In this document: one piece after another, positions 9,338-17,144 of the stretch
Layout: each line of letters opens with the position of its first letter
Numbering within the stretch: position 1 is the first letter of the stretch
Assembly (NCBI RefSeq): GCF_029840925.1
Contig: NZ_JAOCDM010000019.1
Span: 1 to 64,000 of the forward strand
DNA length: 64,000 nucleotides
From: Pseudomonas sp. GD03858
Lineage (GTDB): Bacteria; Pseudomonadota; Gammaproteobacteria; Pseudomonadales; Pseudomonadaceae
Direction: 5' to 3'
The notes under the pieces: model-generated
What the model saw: the letters and a program-made list of their open reading frames with translations, nothing else
What the model was told of the DNA's origin: nothing
The model's database searches: none
Made by a program: the position numbers and the translations under genes

Positions 9338-9999
9338 GGGGCATCCTCGATGAGGTAACCGACGCCGCGCACGGTGCGGATCAGGCCACTGTCGAGCTTG
9401 CGTCGCAGGTTGTGGATCAGCACTTCGAGGGTGTTGCCGCAGCCGCTTTCGTGCCAGCCGTATAGCGCCTCGGCCAGGCGTTCGCGGGTCAGCACGGTGC
9501 CGGGGCGGGCCAGCAACTGGTGCAGCAGCTGGAACTCCATGGGCGTCAAGGCCACCGGCCGGTCCCGGTAGCGCACCGTCAGGCGCGCCGGGTCGAGGCT
9601 GACCCCGGCATGCTCCAGCAACGGTTGCGCGCGGCCCTGGCTACGCCGCAGCAACGCACGGATGCGCGCCTTGAGCTCGTCCACGTCGAAGGGTTTGACC
9701 AGGTAGTCGTCGGCGCCGGCATCCAGGCCCTGGATTCGTTCGCGGGTGGCATCGCGGGCGGTCAGTACCAGTACCGGCGCCTTGCCCGTGGGGGCGGCGC
9801 GCAGGCTGCGCAGCAAGTCCAGGCCATCGCGTCGGGGCAGGCCGAGGTCGAGCAGCACCAGGTCGAAGGTTTCGCCGCGCAGGGCCTGCTCGGCCTCCAG
9901 GCCGTCGGCCAGCCAGTCCAGGGTGTAACCCTCGCCGCGCAGGGCGGTGCGGATGCCCTGGGCCAGGGCCTGATCGTCTTCCACCAGCAGTACGCGCAT
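9334..9999 (-). CDS. OmpR-family response regulator (QseB/PmrA/TctD-like)
   Basis: A 221-residue DNA-binding response regulator. The receiver domain carries the acidic pocket VEDD, phospho-acceptor Asp51 (LVLLDLGLP) and conserved Lys in LVKPFDVDEL. The C-terminal winged helix ends with RKLDSGLIRTVRGVGYLIE, typical of OmpR-type proteins. It pairs with the overlapping kinase gene downstream. It is divergent from the PepSY-cytochrome-transferase operon, and a tandem direct repeat matching the PmrA/QseB recognition pattern lies in the spacer, so that operon is its likely target. Confidence 0.94.
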   Translation of the reverse strand: MRVLLVEDDQALAQGIRTALRGEGYTLDWLADGLEAEQALRGETFDLVLLDLGLPRRDGLDLLRSLRAAPTGKAPVLVLTARDATRERIQGLDAGADDYLVKPFDVDELKARIRALLRRSQGRAQPLLEHAGVSLDPARLTVRYRDRPVALTPMEFQLLHQLLARPGTVLTRERLAEALYGWHESGCGNTLEVLIHNLRRKLDSGLIRTVRGVGYLIEDAP

Positions 10000-10080
10000 G
10001 CTTCGGTTCCCCCGTCGAAGGCGCCATGATGGGCCCTGCGCGCAGCCTGTCGCCCGGGGAAATGTAACCAGTGATGACCT

Positions 10081-10097
10081 ACTAAGCTGCCATTAAG
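10081..10097 (+). promoter_or_regulatory. PmrA/QseB-box-like direct repeat
   Basis: ACTAAG-ctgcc-ATTAAG forms two hexamers with an 11-bp period, the layout of the PmrA box (YTTAAK-N5-YTTAAK). It lies between the divergent response-regulator gene and the PepSY operon, 50 bp before the latter's ATG. Five of six bases match in the second half-site; the first half is weaker. Confidence 0.5.
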
Positions 10098-10146
10098 TTT
10101 GGCACTGCATCGTGCGGGTCCCTTCTCATCAACGGAGCTTATCGCC

Positions 10147-10413
10147 ATGCGTTTCCTTCTTGCCTTCGCCTTGCTGCTGGGCAGTGGCAGCGTCTTCGCC
10201 GCCACCCAGTGCACCACCGCCGACAAAAGCACCTGGCAGGACCCGGACAAGTTCCAGGCCCAGCTCAAGGAGCAGGGCTACAAGATCAACAAGTTCAAGG
10301 TCACCAAGGGCAACTGCTACGAGATCTACGGCTTCGACAAGGACGGGCGCAAGGTCGAGATCTATCACGACCCGGTTAGTGGCAAGGCGGTGAAGACCGA
10401 GATCGAAGACTGA
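10147..10413 (+). CDS. Small periplasmic PepSY-domain protein
   Basis: An 88-residue protein with a clear signal peptide (MRFLLAFALLLGSGSVFAA) and a single PepSY-like domain (KFQAQLKEQGYKINKFKV, GRKVEIYHDPVSGKAV). Such small periplasmic proteins commonly sit beside two-component systems and cytochrome b561 genes, possibly as modulators; the exact job is unknown. The ATG at 10147 has a good ribosome site (ggagcttatcgcc). Its stop shares a base with the ATG of the next gene (TGATG), showing tight coupling. Confidence 0.85.
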   Translation: MRFLLAFALLLGSGSVFAATQCTTADKSTWQDPDKFQAQLKEQGYKINKFKVTKGNCYEIYGFDKDGRKVEIYHDPVSGKAVKTEIED

Positions 10414-10949
10414 TGCCCGAGGCCACGGTGCGCCTGTGGGACCCCTTGCTGCGGGTGTGCCACTGGTCCTTCGCCACCGTGTTCTTCGCCAACTACTTCT
10501 TCACCGAAGAGGGCGAGGACTGGCACCAGTGGCTCGGCTACTACGCCGTTGGCTGTGTACTGCTACGCATCGTCTGGGGCTTCGTCGGGCCGCGCAGCGC
10601 GCGCTGGGCCGACTTCTGGCCGACGCCCAGGCGCCTGGCGGCCCACGCCAGGGCGCTGCTGAACGGGCAGCCCTACCATCGCCTGGGCCATTCGGCCATC
10701 GGCGCGCTGGTGATGGTGCTGATGCTCGCCTGCATCGCTGGCCTGGGGCTGACCGGCTGGCTGGCCGAGGAAGTCGATGCCCTGTGGGGCGCCGATTGGC
10801 CGATGGACCTGCACAGCTGGCTGGCCGATGCGCTGCTGGCGCTGGTGTGCGTGCATGTGCTGGCGGCGCTGGTCGAGAGCCTGCGCCTGGGCGAGAACCT
10901 GCCACTGTCGATGCTCACCGGCCGGCGCCGTTACCGCGACGATCCCTGA
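10413..10949 (+). CDS. Cytochrome b561-type membrane protein
   Basis: A 178-residue protein with four hydrophobic helices of the bacterial cytochrome b561/hydrogenase b-subunit family. The heme-ligand histidines expected of the family can be seen in LRVCHWSFA, GHSAIGALVM, DLHSWLADAL and CVHVLAALVE. It probably carries electrons across the inner membrane, perhaps to a periplasmic acceptor linked to the PepSY protein. It is the middle gene of a three-gene operon. Confidence 0.88.
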   Translation: MPEATVRLWDPLLRVCHWSFATVFFANYFFTEEGEDWHQWLGYYAVGCVLLRIVWGFVGPRSARWADFWPTPRRLAAHARALLNGQPYHRLGHSAIGALVMVLMLACIAGLGLTGWLAEEVDALWGADWPMDLHSWLADALLALVCVHVLAALVESLRLGENLPLSMLTGRRRYRDDP

Positions 10950-10963
10950 CCACGAGATTTCCC

Positions 10964-12640
10964 ATGCTGATGTCCCTGACCCTGCGCGCCCAGCCCGAGC
11001 GTGGCGCCGCCTGGCTGCGTTTGTGCGCGCTGGCCAGTTTGAGTTGCGCGTTGCTGCTGGCTGACGATTTCATCCAGCAACTGTTCACCGGCAACAACCG
11101 CGCCGAGCTCGAGGCCGGCTGGGTCGCGGGGCTGTGGGCGTTCTGCGCGGCGTTGTGGCTGTGCAACCTGCGCGTGGTCGTGGTGGCGATCCTGCTGCTG
11201 TTCGCCGGCATGCAACTGCTGCAGCTGGCCAATATCAGCTTTTTTGGCGAGCCGTTGAGTGCGGTGGACATTCGCAGCCTGCTGCGCGAGCCCGGGGAGG
11301 TCGGGCTGACGGCCTGGCACAGCCTGGGCGCGCATTGGCCGGCGGCGCTCAGTGTCGGGCTGCCCTACGCGTTGCTGCTGGCCTTGCATGGGTGGCTACC
11401 GGGACGAGTGAGCCTGCCGGCCAGTCGCTGGGCGCTGCTATTGATCGCCGTGGTGCTGCTGGCCAAGCCGTATCGGGCCACCTATCGCAACCTCGATTCG
11501 TTCACTCCGGGGCCGACCCGCAGTGGCCTGCACAACAGCCTCAATGCGTTTTCCGCCTGGGCCGTGCGCCTGGCGTTCGCGCCCGAGGTGAGCTTGCCGG
11601 CCGCGCCGTTCGCCCCCTATCGGATCGAGCCGATTCCCAGCAGCGCCCGGCATGTCTGGCTGGTGGTGGCCGACTCGCTGCGCAGCGAGCGCATGGGGTT
11701 GTACGGCTACGCCCGGCAGACCACGCCGCGCCTGCAGCGTTACCTGGACAGCCATCCCAGTGCCTTGGTGCGGCCAGGTGTTTCGGCAGGCGTGGCCACC
11801 GATGTCAGCCTGCCGTACTTGCTCAACCCGATCCGCGAGCCTGGCCAGGACCACCTGCTGCGCGAGGGCGATATCAACCTGTTCCGCTTCGCCCGCGAGG
11901 CCGGCATGCGCACGCACTGGATATCGTCCCAGGAATCGCGCTTGCTGGCGCACCTGGGCAGCCGCCATCTGGACGTGGCGATCACCCGCGAAGACCACCC
12001 GCTGCGCTTTCTCAAGCGCCAGGACCATGCCTTGCTGGAGATCCTTGACCAGCAGCGCTTTGGCCCGCGCAACTTCGTGGTGCTCAACCTGCGCACGGCG
12101 CATCTGCCTTACGCGCGCAACTACATGCACCAGCAGGGCGAGCGGCCCTGGCCGGATCAGGGCGTGCAGGGGCAGGCCAATGCCTATGACAACTCGATTC
12201 ATTACCTGGACGGTCTGCTGGAGGACGTCATTGCCCGTTTCGACCGCCTGGAGGGCGAGCGCTACCTGGTGATCACCGGCGACCACGGCCAGCGTCTGGG
12301 CGAGGATGGCAAGTGGGGGCACAACGACCTGGTCCCGGAGGTCAGTGACGTGCCGATGATCGTGCTTAGCCGCGAGGCGCCGCGCGAGGCACTGGGGGCG
12401 TTGGCGCCGGAGCGCTGGATCAGCCACTACGAGATCGGCAAGTGGCTGGCGGCGCGGCTGGGCATGCGCATCGACAACCCCAACCTGCGCAAGGACGAGC
12501 ATTTCGTGCATGGCAAGTTGCTGTTCAGCGACAACTATATCCAGCCGGTGTGCGAGACGGCGCAGGGGTTGGTGCACCTGACGCCGGTGCAGCTGAGTGA
12601 ATGGCTGGCCAGGAGCAGCCAAGGCGCGTGCGGCTCCTGA
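10964..12640 (+). CDS. Phosphoethanolamine transferase-like membrane sulfatase-fold protein
   Basis: A 558-residue protein with about five N-terminal membrane helices followed by a periplasmic alkaline-phosphatase/sulfatase-fold domain starting near residue 225. The segment VVADSLRSERMGLYGYARQTTP aligns with the EptA/CptA nucleophile region, with Asp237-Ser238 where relatives have Glu-Thr/Ser. TGDHGQRLGEDGKWGHN supplies metal ligands. It likely modifies lipid A or core lipopolysaccharide with phosphoethanolamine, altering sensitivity to cationic peptides, but the atypical nucleophile site leaves the donor open. The ATG at 10964 is 14 bp after the cytochrome stop. Placement beside a PmrAB/QseBC-like pair supports the proposed role. 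Confidence 0.82.
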   Translation: MLMSLTLRAQPERGAAWLRLCALASLSCALLLADDFIQQLFTGNNRAELEAGWVAGLWAFCAALWLCNLRVVVVAILLLFAGMQLLQLANISFFGEPLSAVDIRSLLREPGEVGLTAWHSLGAHWPAALSVGLPYALLLALHGWLPGRVSLPASRWALLLIAVVLLAKPYRATYRNLDSFTPGPTRSGLHNSLNAFSAWAVRLAFAPEVSLPAAPFAPYRIEPIPSSARHVWLVVADSLRSERMGLYGYARQTTPRLQRYLDSHPSALVRPGVSAGVATDVSLPYLLNPIREPGQDHLLREGDINLFRFAREAGMRTHWISSQESRLLAHLGSRHLDVAITREDHPLRFLKRQDHALLEILDQQRFGPRNFVVLNLRTAHLPYARNYMHQQGERPWPDQGVQGQANAYDNSIHYLDGLLEDVIARFDRLEGERYLVITGDHGQRLGEDGKWGHNDLVPEVSDVPMIVLSREAPREALGALAPERWISHYEIGKWLAARLGMRIDNPNLRKDEHFVHGKLLFSDNYIQPVCETAQGLVHLTPVQLSEWLARSSQGACGS

Positions 12641-12756
12641 TCGGGCTCGGTTTGCGTGCCGCGAATACCGGAACCGCGTGGCCTGCTTCGCGGCGGCTCG
12701 GCGCCCCGATAAGCCCGCCCCCAGGAACAGCACATGGCTTGAGCTCAGTGCGCTCC

Positions 12757-12800
12757 CTGTGGGAGCGGCTTTAGCCGCGAACACCGGCGAAGCCGGTGCC
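12757..12800. repeat. REP element, variant
   Basis: ctgtgggagcggctttagcc begins a REP-like unit followed by a second small hairpin (accggcgaagccggt). It lies between convergent genes and is the only notable content of the 209-bp gap. Confidence 0.7.
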
Positions 12801-12849
12801 AGGCACCGCAGCGCCTACATGTCTGCGGCTTTTGCGCAGGCTCCGTCAT

Positions 12850-13959
12850 TCACAGGGCGGGACACTGGTTGGTCACGCAGTGAATCCCGCCGCCACCGGC
12901 GGCGATCGCGTCGATATCCAGCAGCACCACGTCCCGGCCCGGATACAGTTTTTCCAGCAACGCCCGTGCCTTCTCATCGGCGCTGCGATCGCCGAACTGC
13001 GGGGCGATCACCGCGCCATTGATCACGAAATAGTTGATGTACCCCGCGGCGAAATCCGGGTTGCCCTTGCTGAACTTGTTACGGCGTGGCCTGAGCGGCG
13101 GCGACACCGTGTGAATCTCCAGCTTGCGCCCATCGGCGTCGGTGGCGTTGCGCAGGATCTCCAGGTGCTCGCGGGTCACGTCGTGGTCATAGGAATCCGG
13201 ATCGTTGTCCAGGTTCGCCACCACCACGCCGGGCGCCGCGAAGCGCGCATAGAAGTCCACGTGGGCATCGGTGATGTCCTTGCCCTTGATGCCCGGCAGC
13301 CAGATGATCTTGCGCAGCCCCAGCCGCTCTTTCAGCTCCGCTTCGACCTGGGCCTTGCTCCAGCCGGGGTTGCGGTTGTCGTTGATCCAGCTGCTCTCGG
13401 TCATGATGCCGGTGCCGTGGCCGTCCACCTCGATGCCGCCGCCTTCGCCCACCAGCCCGCTGCGCTGGTACTGGGCACCCGCCAGCTTGGCGACGCGCTT
13501 GGCAAGCTTGCTGTCGTAGCGGTGCTGCTGCTTGCCGCCCCAGCCATTGAAGTTGAAGTCCACCGCCGCCAGCTCGCCATCGTCGTCGACGACGAAGTTG
13601 GCGCCGATATCGCGCATCCAGATGTCGTCCAGCTCGGTCTCGACGTAGGTGATGTTGTGGCTGCCGCATTCTTCCTCGGCGATATCCCGCTCGCTGGCGC
13701 GGCAGAACACCGTCACCGGCTGGTAGGCGGCGATGGCCCGGGCGATGCGCCCAAGGGCGGCCTGGACGTCTTCGGTGAAGTCCTCCCAGATGTCATCCTG
13801 GGCGCCGAAGGCGATGTAGGCACGTTGCTGTTTCTCGCCTTCGTCGGGCATGAACCAACGCTCCGGGTCGGCGGCGCGGGCAACGCCCATGGGCAGGCCG
13901 AGCCCGGCGCCGATACCGGCGGCGAGTGACAGTTGCAGGAAGGTTCGACGGGTAGGCAT
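12850..13959 (-). CDS. agu2A': Tat-exported agmatine deiminase paralogue (Agu2A')
   Basis: Predicted to hydrolyse agmatine to N-carbamoylputrescine plus ammonia outside the cytoplasm. The 369-residue product starts with a twin-arginine signal (MPTRRTFLQLSLAAGIGAGL). The guanidine-deiminase fold follows, with DDIWMRDIGANF, EGGGIEVDGHGT, DAHVDFYARF and the catalytic cysteine near the C-terminus (Cys361 in GGGGIHCVTNQ). It is the last gene of the agu2A-agu2B-agu2C-agu2A' operon. A cluster of this composition is known from P. aeruginosa, where it responds to agmatine and affects biofilm formation. Compared with the cytoplasmic paralogue it has longer insertions. Confidence 0.88.
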   Translation of the reverse strand: MPTRRTFLQLSLAAGIGAGLGLPMGVARAADPERWFMPDEGEKQQRAYIAFGAQDDIWEDFTEDVQAALGRIARAIAAYQPVTVFCRASERDIAEEECGSHNITYVETELDDIWMRDIGANFVVDDDGELAAVDFNFNGWGGKQQHRYDSKLAKRVAKLAGAQYQRSGLVGEGGGIEVDGHGTGIMTESSWINDNRNPGWSKAQVEAELKERLGLRKIIWLPGIKGKDITDAHVDFYARFAAPGVVVANLDNDPDSYDHDVTREHLEILRNATDADGRKLEIHTVSPPLRPRRNKFSKGNPDFAAGYINYFVINGAVIAPQFGDRSADEKARALLEKLYPGRDVVLLDIDAIAAGGGGIHCVTNQCPAL

Positions 13960-13963
13960 GGGT

Positions 13964-15058
13964 TCAGTCCTGTGCAGTCTTGAAGCGGGTCCAGACCCGC
14001 ATGCGCGCGCGCATGTCGGCCTGGGGGATGTCCTTGCCCGGGATCAGCCGGGCATAGGTGGCTGGGTCGATGTAGATATCGGGGTTGTCCCGCAGGCTCG
14101 CGTCCACCAGCGGACGCGCCTTGGCGCTGGCGGTTGGGTAGCCGGTGGTGTTGCTGATCGCCGCCATGTTCTCCGGGCGCATGACGAAGTTGATGAAACG
14201 ATAGGCGTATTCCGGGTGCTTGGCATCGGCGGGGATGGCCATGGTGTCCATCCACACCGTGGTGCCTTCGCGGGGCACGCGGTACTGGAAGTCGATGGTC
14301 TTGCCGGCGGCCTCGGCGCTGCGCTGGGCCTGGATCACGTCGCCGCTGTAGCCCAGCGACAGGCAGGTGTTGCCGTTGACCAGCTCGGTGACCGGCTGCG
14401 ACTGCAGCTTGCGCACGTAGGGGCGGATGCCCTTGAGCAGCTCGCTGGCGGCGGCCAGGTCTTCGCGCTTGGCGCTGCGCGGTTCGCGGCCCAGGTAGTG
14501 GAGCACCACGGCGAGCACTTCGTCGGGCGAGTCGATCATCGAGATGCCGCAGTCGGCGAACTTGGCCGCCAGCTCAGGCTTGAACAGCAGGTCGAGGCTG
14601 TTCAGCGGGGCGTCGGGCATGCGCTCGCGGATCTTCTTCGCGTCCATGGTCAGGCCGATGGTGCCCCAGGTATAGGGCACGGTGGCCTGGCTGGCCTTGG
14701 GGTACTGGTCGTGCAGCTTGCGCAGGCCCGGCTCGATATCGTCCAGCGCGGTCAGTTGCGTCTTGTCCAGCGGCAGCAGGCTGCCGGCGCGCATCAGTCG
14801 TTCGGCGACGGTGTCGCCGGGGAAGATCAGGTCGTAGCCGCTGCGCCCGGACATCAGCTTGGCTTCCAGCACCTCGCTGCCGTCCATGACGTCATAGATC
14901 ACCGGGATACCGGTCTCGGCGGTGAAGCGCTTGAGGGTGTCTTCGGCGAAGTAGTCGGCCCAGTTGTACAGGCGCAGGGCGTCCTGCTTGGCCTGGGCGA
15001 CGCTGGCGCAGGCCACCAGGGCGGCGATGGCCAGCAGTTTCGATGGACGGCTTGGCAT
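13964..15058 (-). CDS. agu2C: Polyamine-type periplasmic binding protein (Agu2C)
   Basis: A 364-residue extracellular solute-binding protein of the PotF/SpuD class. A cleavable signal peptide (LLAIAALVACASVAQA) precedes the family start LRLYNWADYFAEDTLKRF. Further family blocks include GYDLIFPGDT and VPYTWGTIGLTMDAKKI. It probably binds agmatine, putrescine or a related polyamine in the periplasm. No ATPase or permease gene accompanies it in the window, so it must use another transporter or act only in sensing or sequestration. It starts 3 bp after the amidase stop. Confidence 0.88.
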   Translation of the reverse strand: MPSRPSKLLAIAALVACASVAQAKQDALRLYNWADYFAEDTLKRFTAETGIPVIYDVMDGSEVLEAKLMSGRSGYDLIFPGDTVAERLMRAGSLLPLDKTQLTALDDIEPGLRKLHDQYPKASQATVPYTWGTIGLTMDAKKIRERMPDAPLNSLDLLFKPELAAKFADCGISMIDSPDEVLAVVLHYLGREPRSAKREDLAAASELLKGIRPYVRKLQSQPVTELVNGNTCLSLGYSGDVIQAQRSAEAAGKTIDFQYRVPREGTTVWMDTMAIPADAKHPEYAYRFINFVMRPENMAAISNTTGYPTASAKARPLVDASLRDNPDIYIDPATYARLIPGKDIPQADMRARMRVWTRFKTAQD

Positions 15059-15061
15059 GGT

Positions 15062-15958
15062 TCAGGCCCTCGCGGTTTGTGGGGTGCGGCCGTCCAAGGT
15101 CAGCAGCGGCGCGTACATGCTGGGGCGGCGGTCGCGATAGATGCCCCAGGTCAGGCGGTCCTCGCGCATGCGCGCCAGGTCCAGGTCGTGCAGCCAGACG
15201 CCGCTGCTGTCGCGGTCGGCCTCGGCGAGCATCGCGCCCTTGTGGTCGCAGATGAACGACGAGCCGTAGAAGCGCATCGACAGGCTGTCATCGCTGCGCG
15301 CCACTTCATGACCGACACGGTTGGCGGCCACCACCGGCAGCAGGTTGGCGGCGGCGTGGCCACGCATGGCCATCTGCCAATGGTCGCGCGAATCCAGTTC
15401 GGCGGCGCCCGGCTCCGAGCCGATGGCGGTGGGGAACAGCAGCACCTCGGCACCCATCAGGGCCAGGCAGCGGGCCGTTTCGGGGAACCACTGGTCCCAG
15501 CAGATACCGATGCCCAGGCGGCCGAAGGCGGTGTCCCAGACCTTGAAACCAGTGTCGCCGGGGCTGAAGTACTCCTTCTCCTGGTAGCCGATGGCGTTGG
15601 GGATGTGGGTCTTGCGGTACACGCCCAACAGGCGGCCATCGGCGTCGGCCACGGTCAGCGAGTTGAAGAAGGCGTTGCCGGCGCGCTCGTACCAGCTTAG
15701 CGGCAGCACGACGCCAAGCTCTTTGGCCAGGGCGGCGAAGCGCCTGAGCAGCGGGCTGTCGTGGTAGTCCTCGGCCAGCGCCTGGTGGCTGTGGCATTGC
15801 TCGATGCAGAAGTACGGGGTGGCGAACAGTTCCTGCAGCAGGATCACCTGGGCGCCCTGGGCCGCGGCCTTGCGCACCAGCTTCTCGGCGCGCTCGAGGT
15901 TGGCGGGCAGGTCCCAGCTGCAGGGCATCTGCGTGGTGGCGATGCGCAGGGTGCTCAT
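15062..15958 (-). CDS. agu2B: N-carbamoylputrescine amidase (Agu2B)
   Basis: Hydrolyses N-carbamoylputrescine to putrescine, CO2 and ammonia in the cytoplasm; second step of the agmatine deiminase pathway. The 298-residue nitrilase-superfamily protein has the complete triad: Glu43 (LLQELFATPYF), Lys116 (YRKTHIPN) and Cys153 (GICWDQWFPE). The C-terminal RDRRPSMYAPL block is also typical. The ATG at 15958 overlaps the agu2A stop by 4 bp. Reading further upstream in the same frame would only extend into agu2A antisense-like sequence, so the longer frame was not used. Confidence 0.95.
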   Translation of the reverse strand: MSTLRIATTQMPCSWDLPANLERAEKLVRKAAAQGAQVILLQELFATPYFCIEQCHSHQALAEDYHDSPLLRRFAALAKELGVVLPLSWYERAGNAFFNSLTVADADGRLLGVYRKTHIPNAIGYQEKEYFSPGDTGFKVWDTAFGRLGIGICWDQWFPETARCLALMGAEVLLFPTAIGSEPGAAELDSRDHWQMAMRGHAAANLLPVVAANRVGHEVARSDDSLSMRFYGSSFICDHKGAMLAEADRDSSGVWLHDLDLARMREDRLTWGIYRDRRPSMYAPLLTLDGRTPQTARA

Positions 15959-17010
15959 GGGCGCTCTCCCTGCACTGGCCAGGCGGGCTGTTGCTGGGTG
16001 ATGCAGTGGATGCCGCCGCCACCGTGGGCGATGTGGTCGATGCGCACCGGCACGATTTCGCGACCGGGGAAGGCCATGGCCAGCTGCTGCGCGGCGGCCT
16101 GGTCGGCGTCGATGCCGTAGGCCGGCATGATCACCGCGCCGTTGGCCAGGTAGAAGTTGGTATAGGAGGCGCAGAACACCTCGGCGTCGGTATCCACGGC
16201 GGCGGTGGCCTCGAACAGGTCGAGCAGCTCGAACGAACGGCCCTGGGCGTCGCTGGCCAGTTCCAGGGCGCGGCGGTTCTCGCGCACCACCTCGGCATAC
16301 ACCGACCCCTGGTCGTGGGTAGCGTCCACCAGCAGCACGCCGGGGCGGGCGAAGGCGCACACGCCATCGACATGGCCGTCGGTCATGTCGCCGGTGACGT
16401 ACTCAGGGTCGCCCGGCAGCCAGATGGTCTTGCGGATGCCCAGCAGGCGGGCGAAGCAGTCCTCGAAGTCGGCCTTGGTCAGCCCTGGGTTGCGGTTGGG
16501 GTTGAGCAGGACCGATTCGGTGGTGATCAGCGTGCCTTCGCCGTCCACGTGAATGGCGCCGCCTTCGTTGCACAGCGGGGTGCTGAAGCCTTCCAGGCCC
16601 AGCTGGTCGAGGATGCGCCGGGCCAGGCTGCGGTCCTTGCCGTGCTCGGACTTGTTGCCCCAGGCGTTGAAGCGCCAGCTCAGCCCAGCGACGCCGCGCT
16701 GTGGATGCACCAGGAAGCTCGGACCGCTGTCGCGGCACCAGCTGTCGTCCACGGCCAGCTCGATCAGTTCGATGCCAGGGCCGCACAGTTCGCGGGCGCT
16801 GGCGATGGCGCAAGGGTCGACCACCATCTTCACCGGCTCGTAGCGAGCGATGGCGGCGGCCACGCGGGCATAGTCACGCTGCACGTCGGCCAAGGTCACG
16901 CCCCAGCCGGACTCCCACAGCGGTTGGTTGTGCGGCCAGATCATCCAGGTGGCGGCGTGGCGGGCCCATTCGGCGGGCATGCGCCAGCCGCTGTCGATGG
17001 ACAGGGTCAT
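15955..17010 (-). CDS. agu2A: Cytoplasmic agmatine deiminase (Agu2A)
   Basis: Converts agmatine to N-carbamoylputrescine and ammonia. The 351-residue product has no signal peptide and shows the family blocks PAEWARHAATWMIWPHN, DSWCRDSGPSFLV, EGGAIHVDGEGT and DGHVDGVCAFARPG. The catalytic cysteine is Cys336 (HGGGGIHCITQQQ). The ATG at 17010 is preceded by GGAGTTCACT; the frame continues 11 codons upstream without a better start. It is the first gene of the operon and is divergent from a LysR regulator. The deiminase plus amidase pair lets the cell use agmatine as a carbon and nitrogen source through putrescine. Confidence 0.95.
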   Translation of the reverse strand: MTLSIDSGWRMPAEWARHAATWMIWPHNQPLWESGWGVTLADVQRDYARVAAAIARYEPVKMVVDPCAIASARELCGPGIELIELAVDDSWCRDSGPSFLVHPQRGVAGLSWRFNAWGNKSEHGKDRSLARRILDQLGLEGFSTPLCNEGGAIHVDGEGTLITTESVLLNPNRNPGLTKADFEDCFARLLGIRKTIWLPGDPEYVTGDMTDGHVDGVCAFARPGVLLVDATHDQGSVYAEVVRENRRALELASDAQGRSFELLDLFEATAAVDTDAEVFCASYTNFYLANGAVIMPAYGIDADQAAAQQLAMAFPGREIVPVRIDHIAHGGGGIHCITQQQPAWPVQGERP

Positions 17011-17122
17011 AGTGAACTCCGATCTATTAGGGATTTTTATCAACGAAGCCCGCCGTCGCGGGTGTTGGGATCAATGTTATGACTGTGAAGTAGGCGCGAC
17101 AAACGATAGATTTAGCGTACTT

Positions 17123-17143
17123 CTGATCAGTAAGGCTTATCAG
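17123..17143. promoter_or_regulatory. Candidate LysR-type operator in the agu2 divergent spacer
   Basis: CTGAT-N11-ATCAG forms an imperfectly spaced dyad ending at the LysR ATG, and a perfect CTGATCAG palindrome lies within it (17123-17130). The T-N11-A form suits autoregulation by a LysR protein, but no conservation can be checked here. Confidence 0.3.
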
Positions 17144-17144
17144 C

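Noticed and set aside
13850..15700. 616-codon plus-strand frame across agu2C and agu2B
   Set aside because: Low-complexity antisense shadow of two well supported genes.
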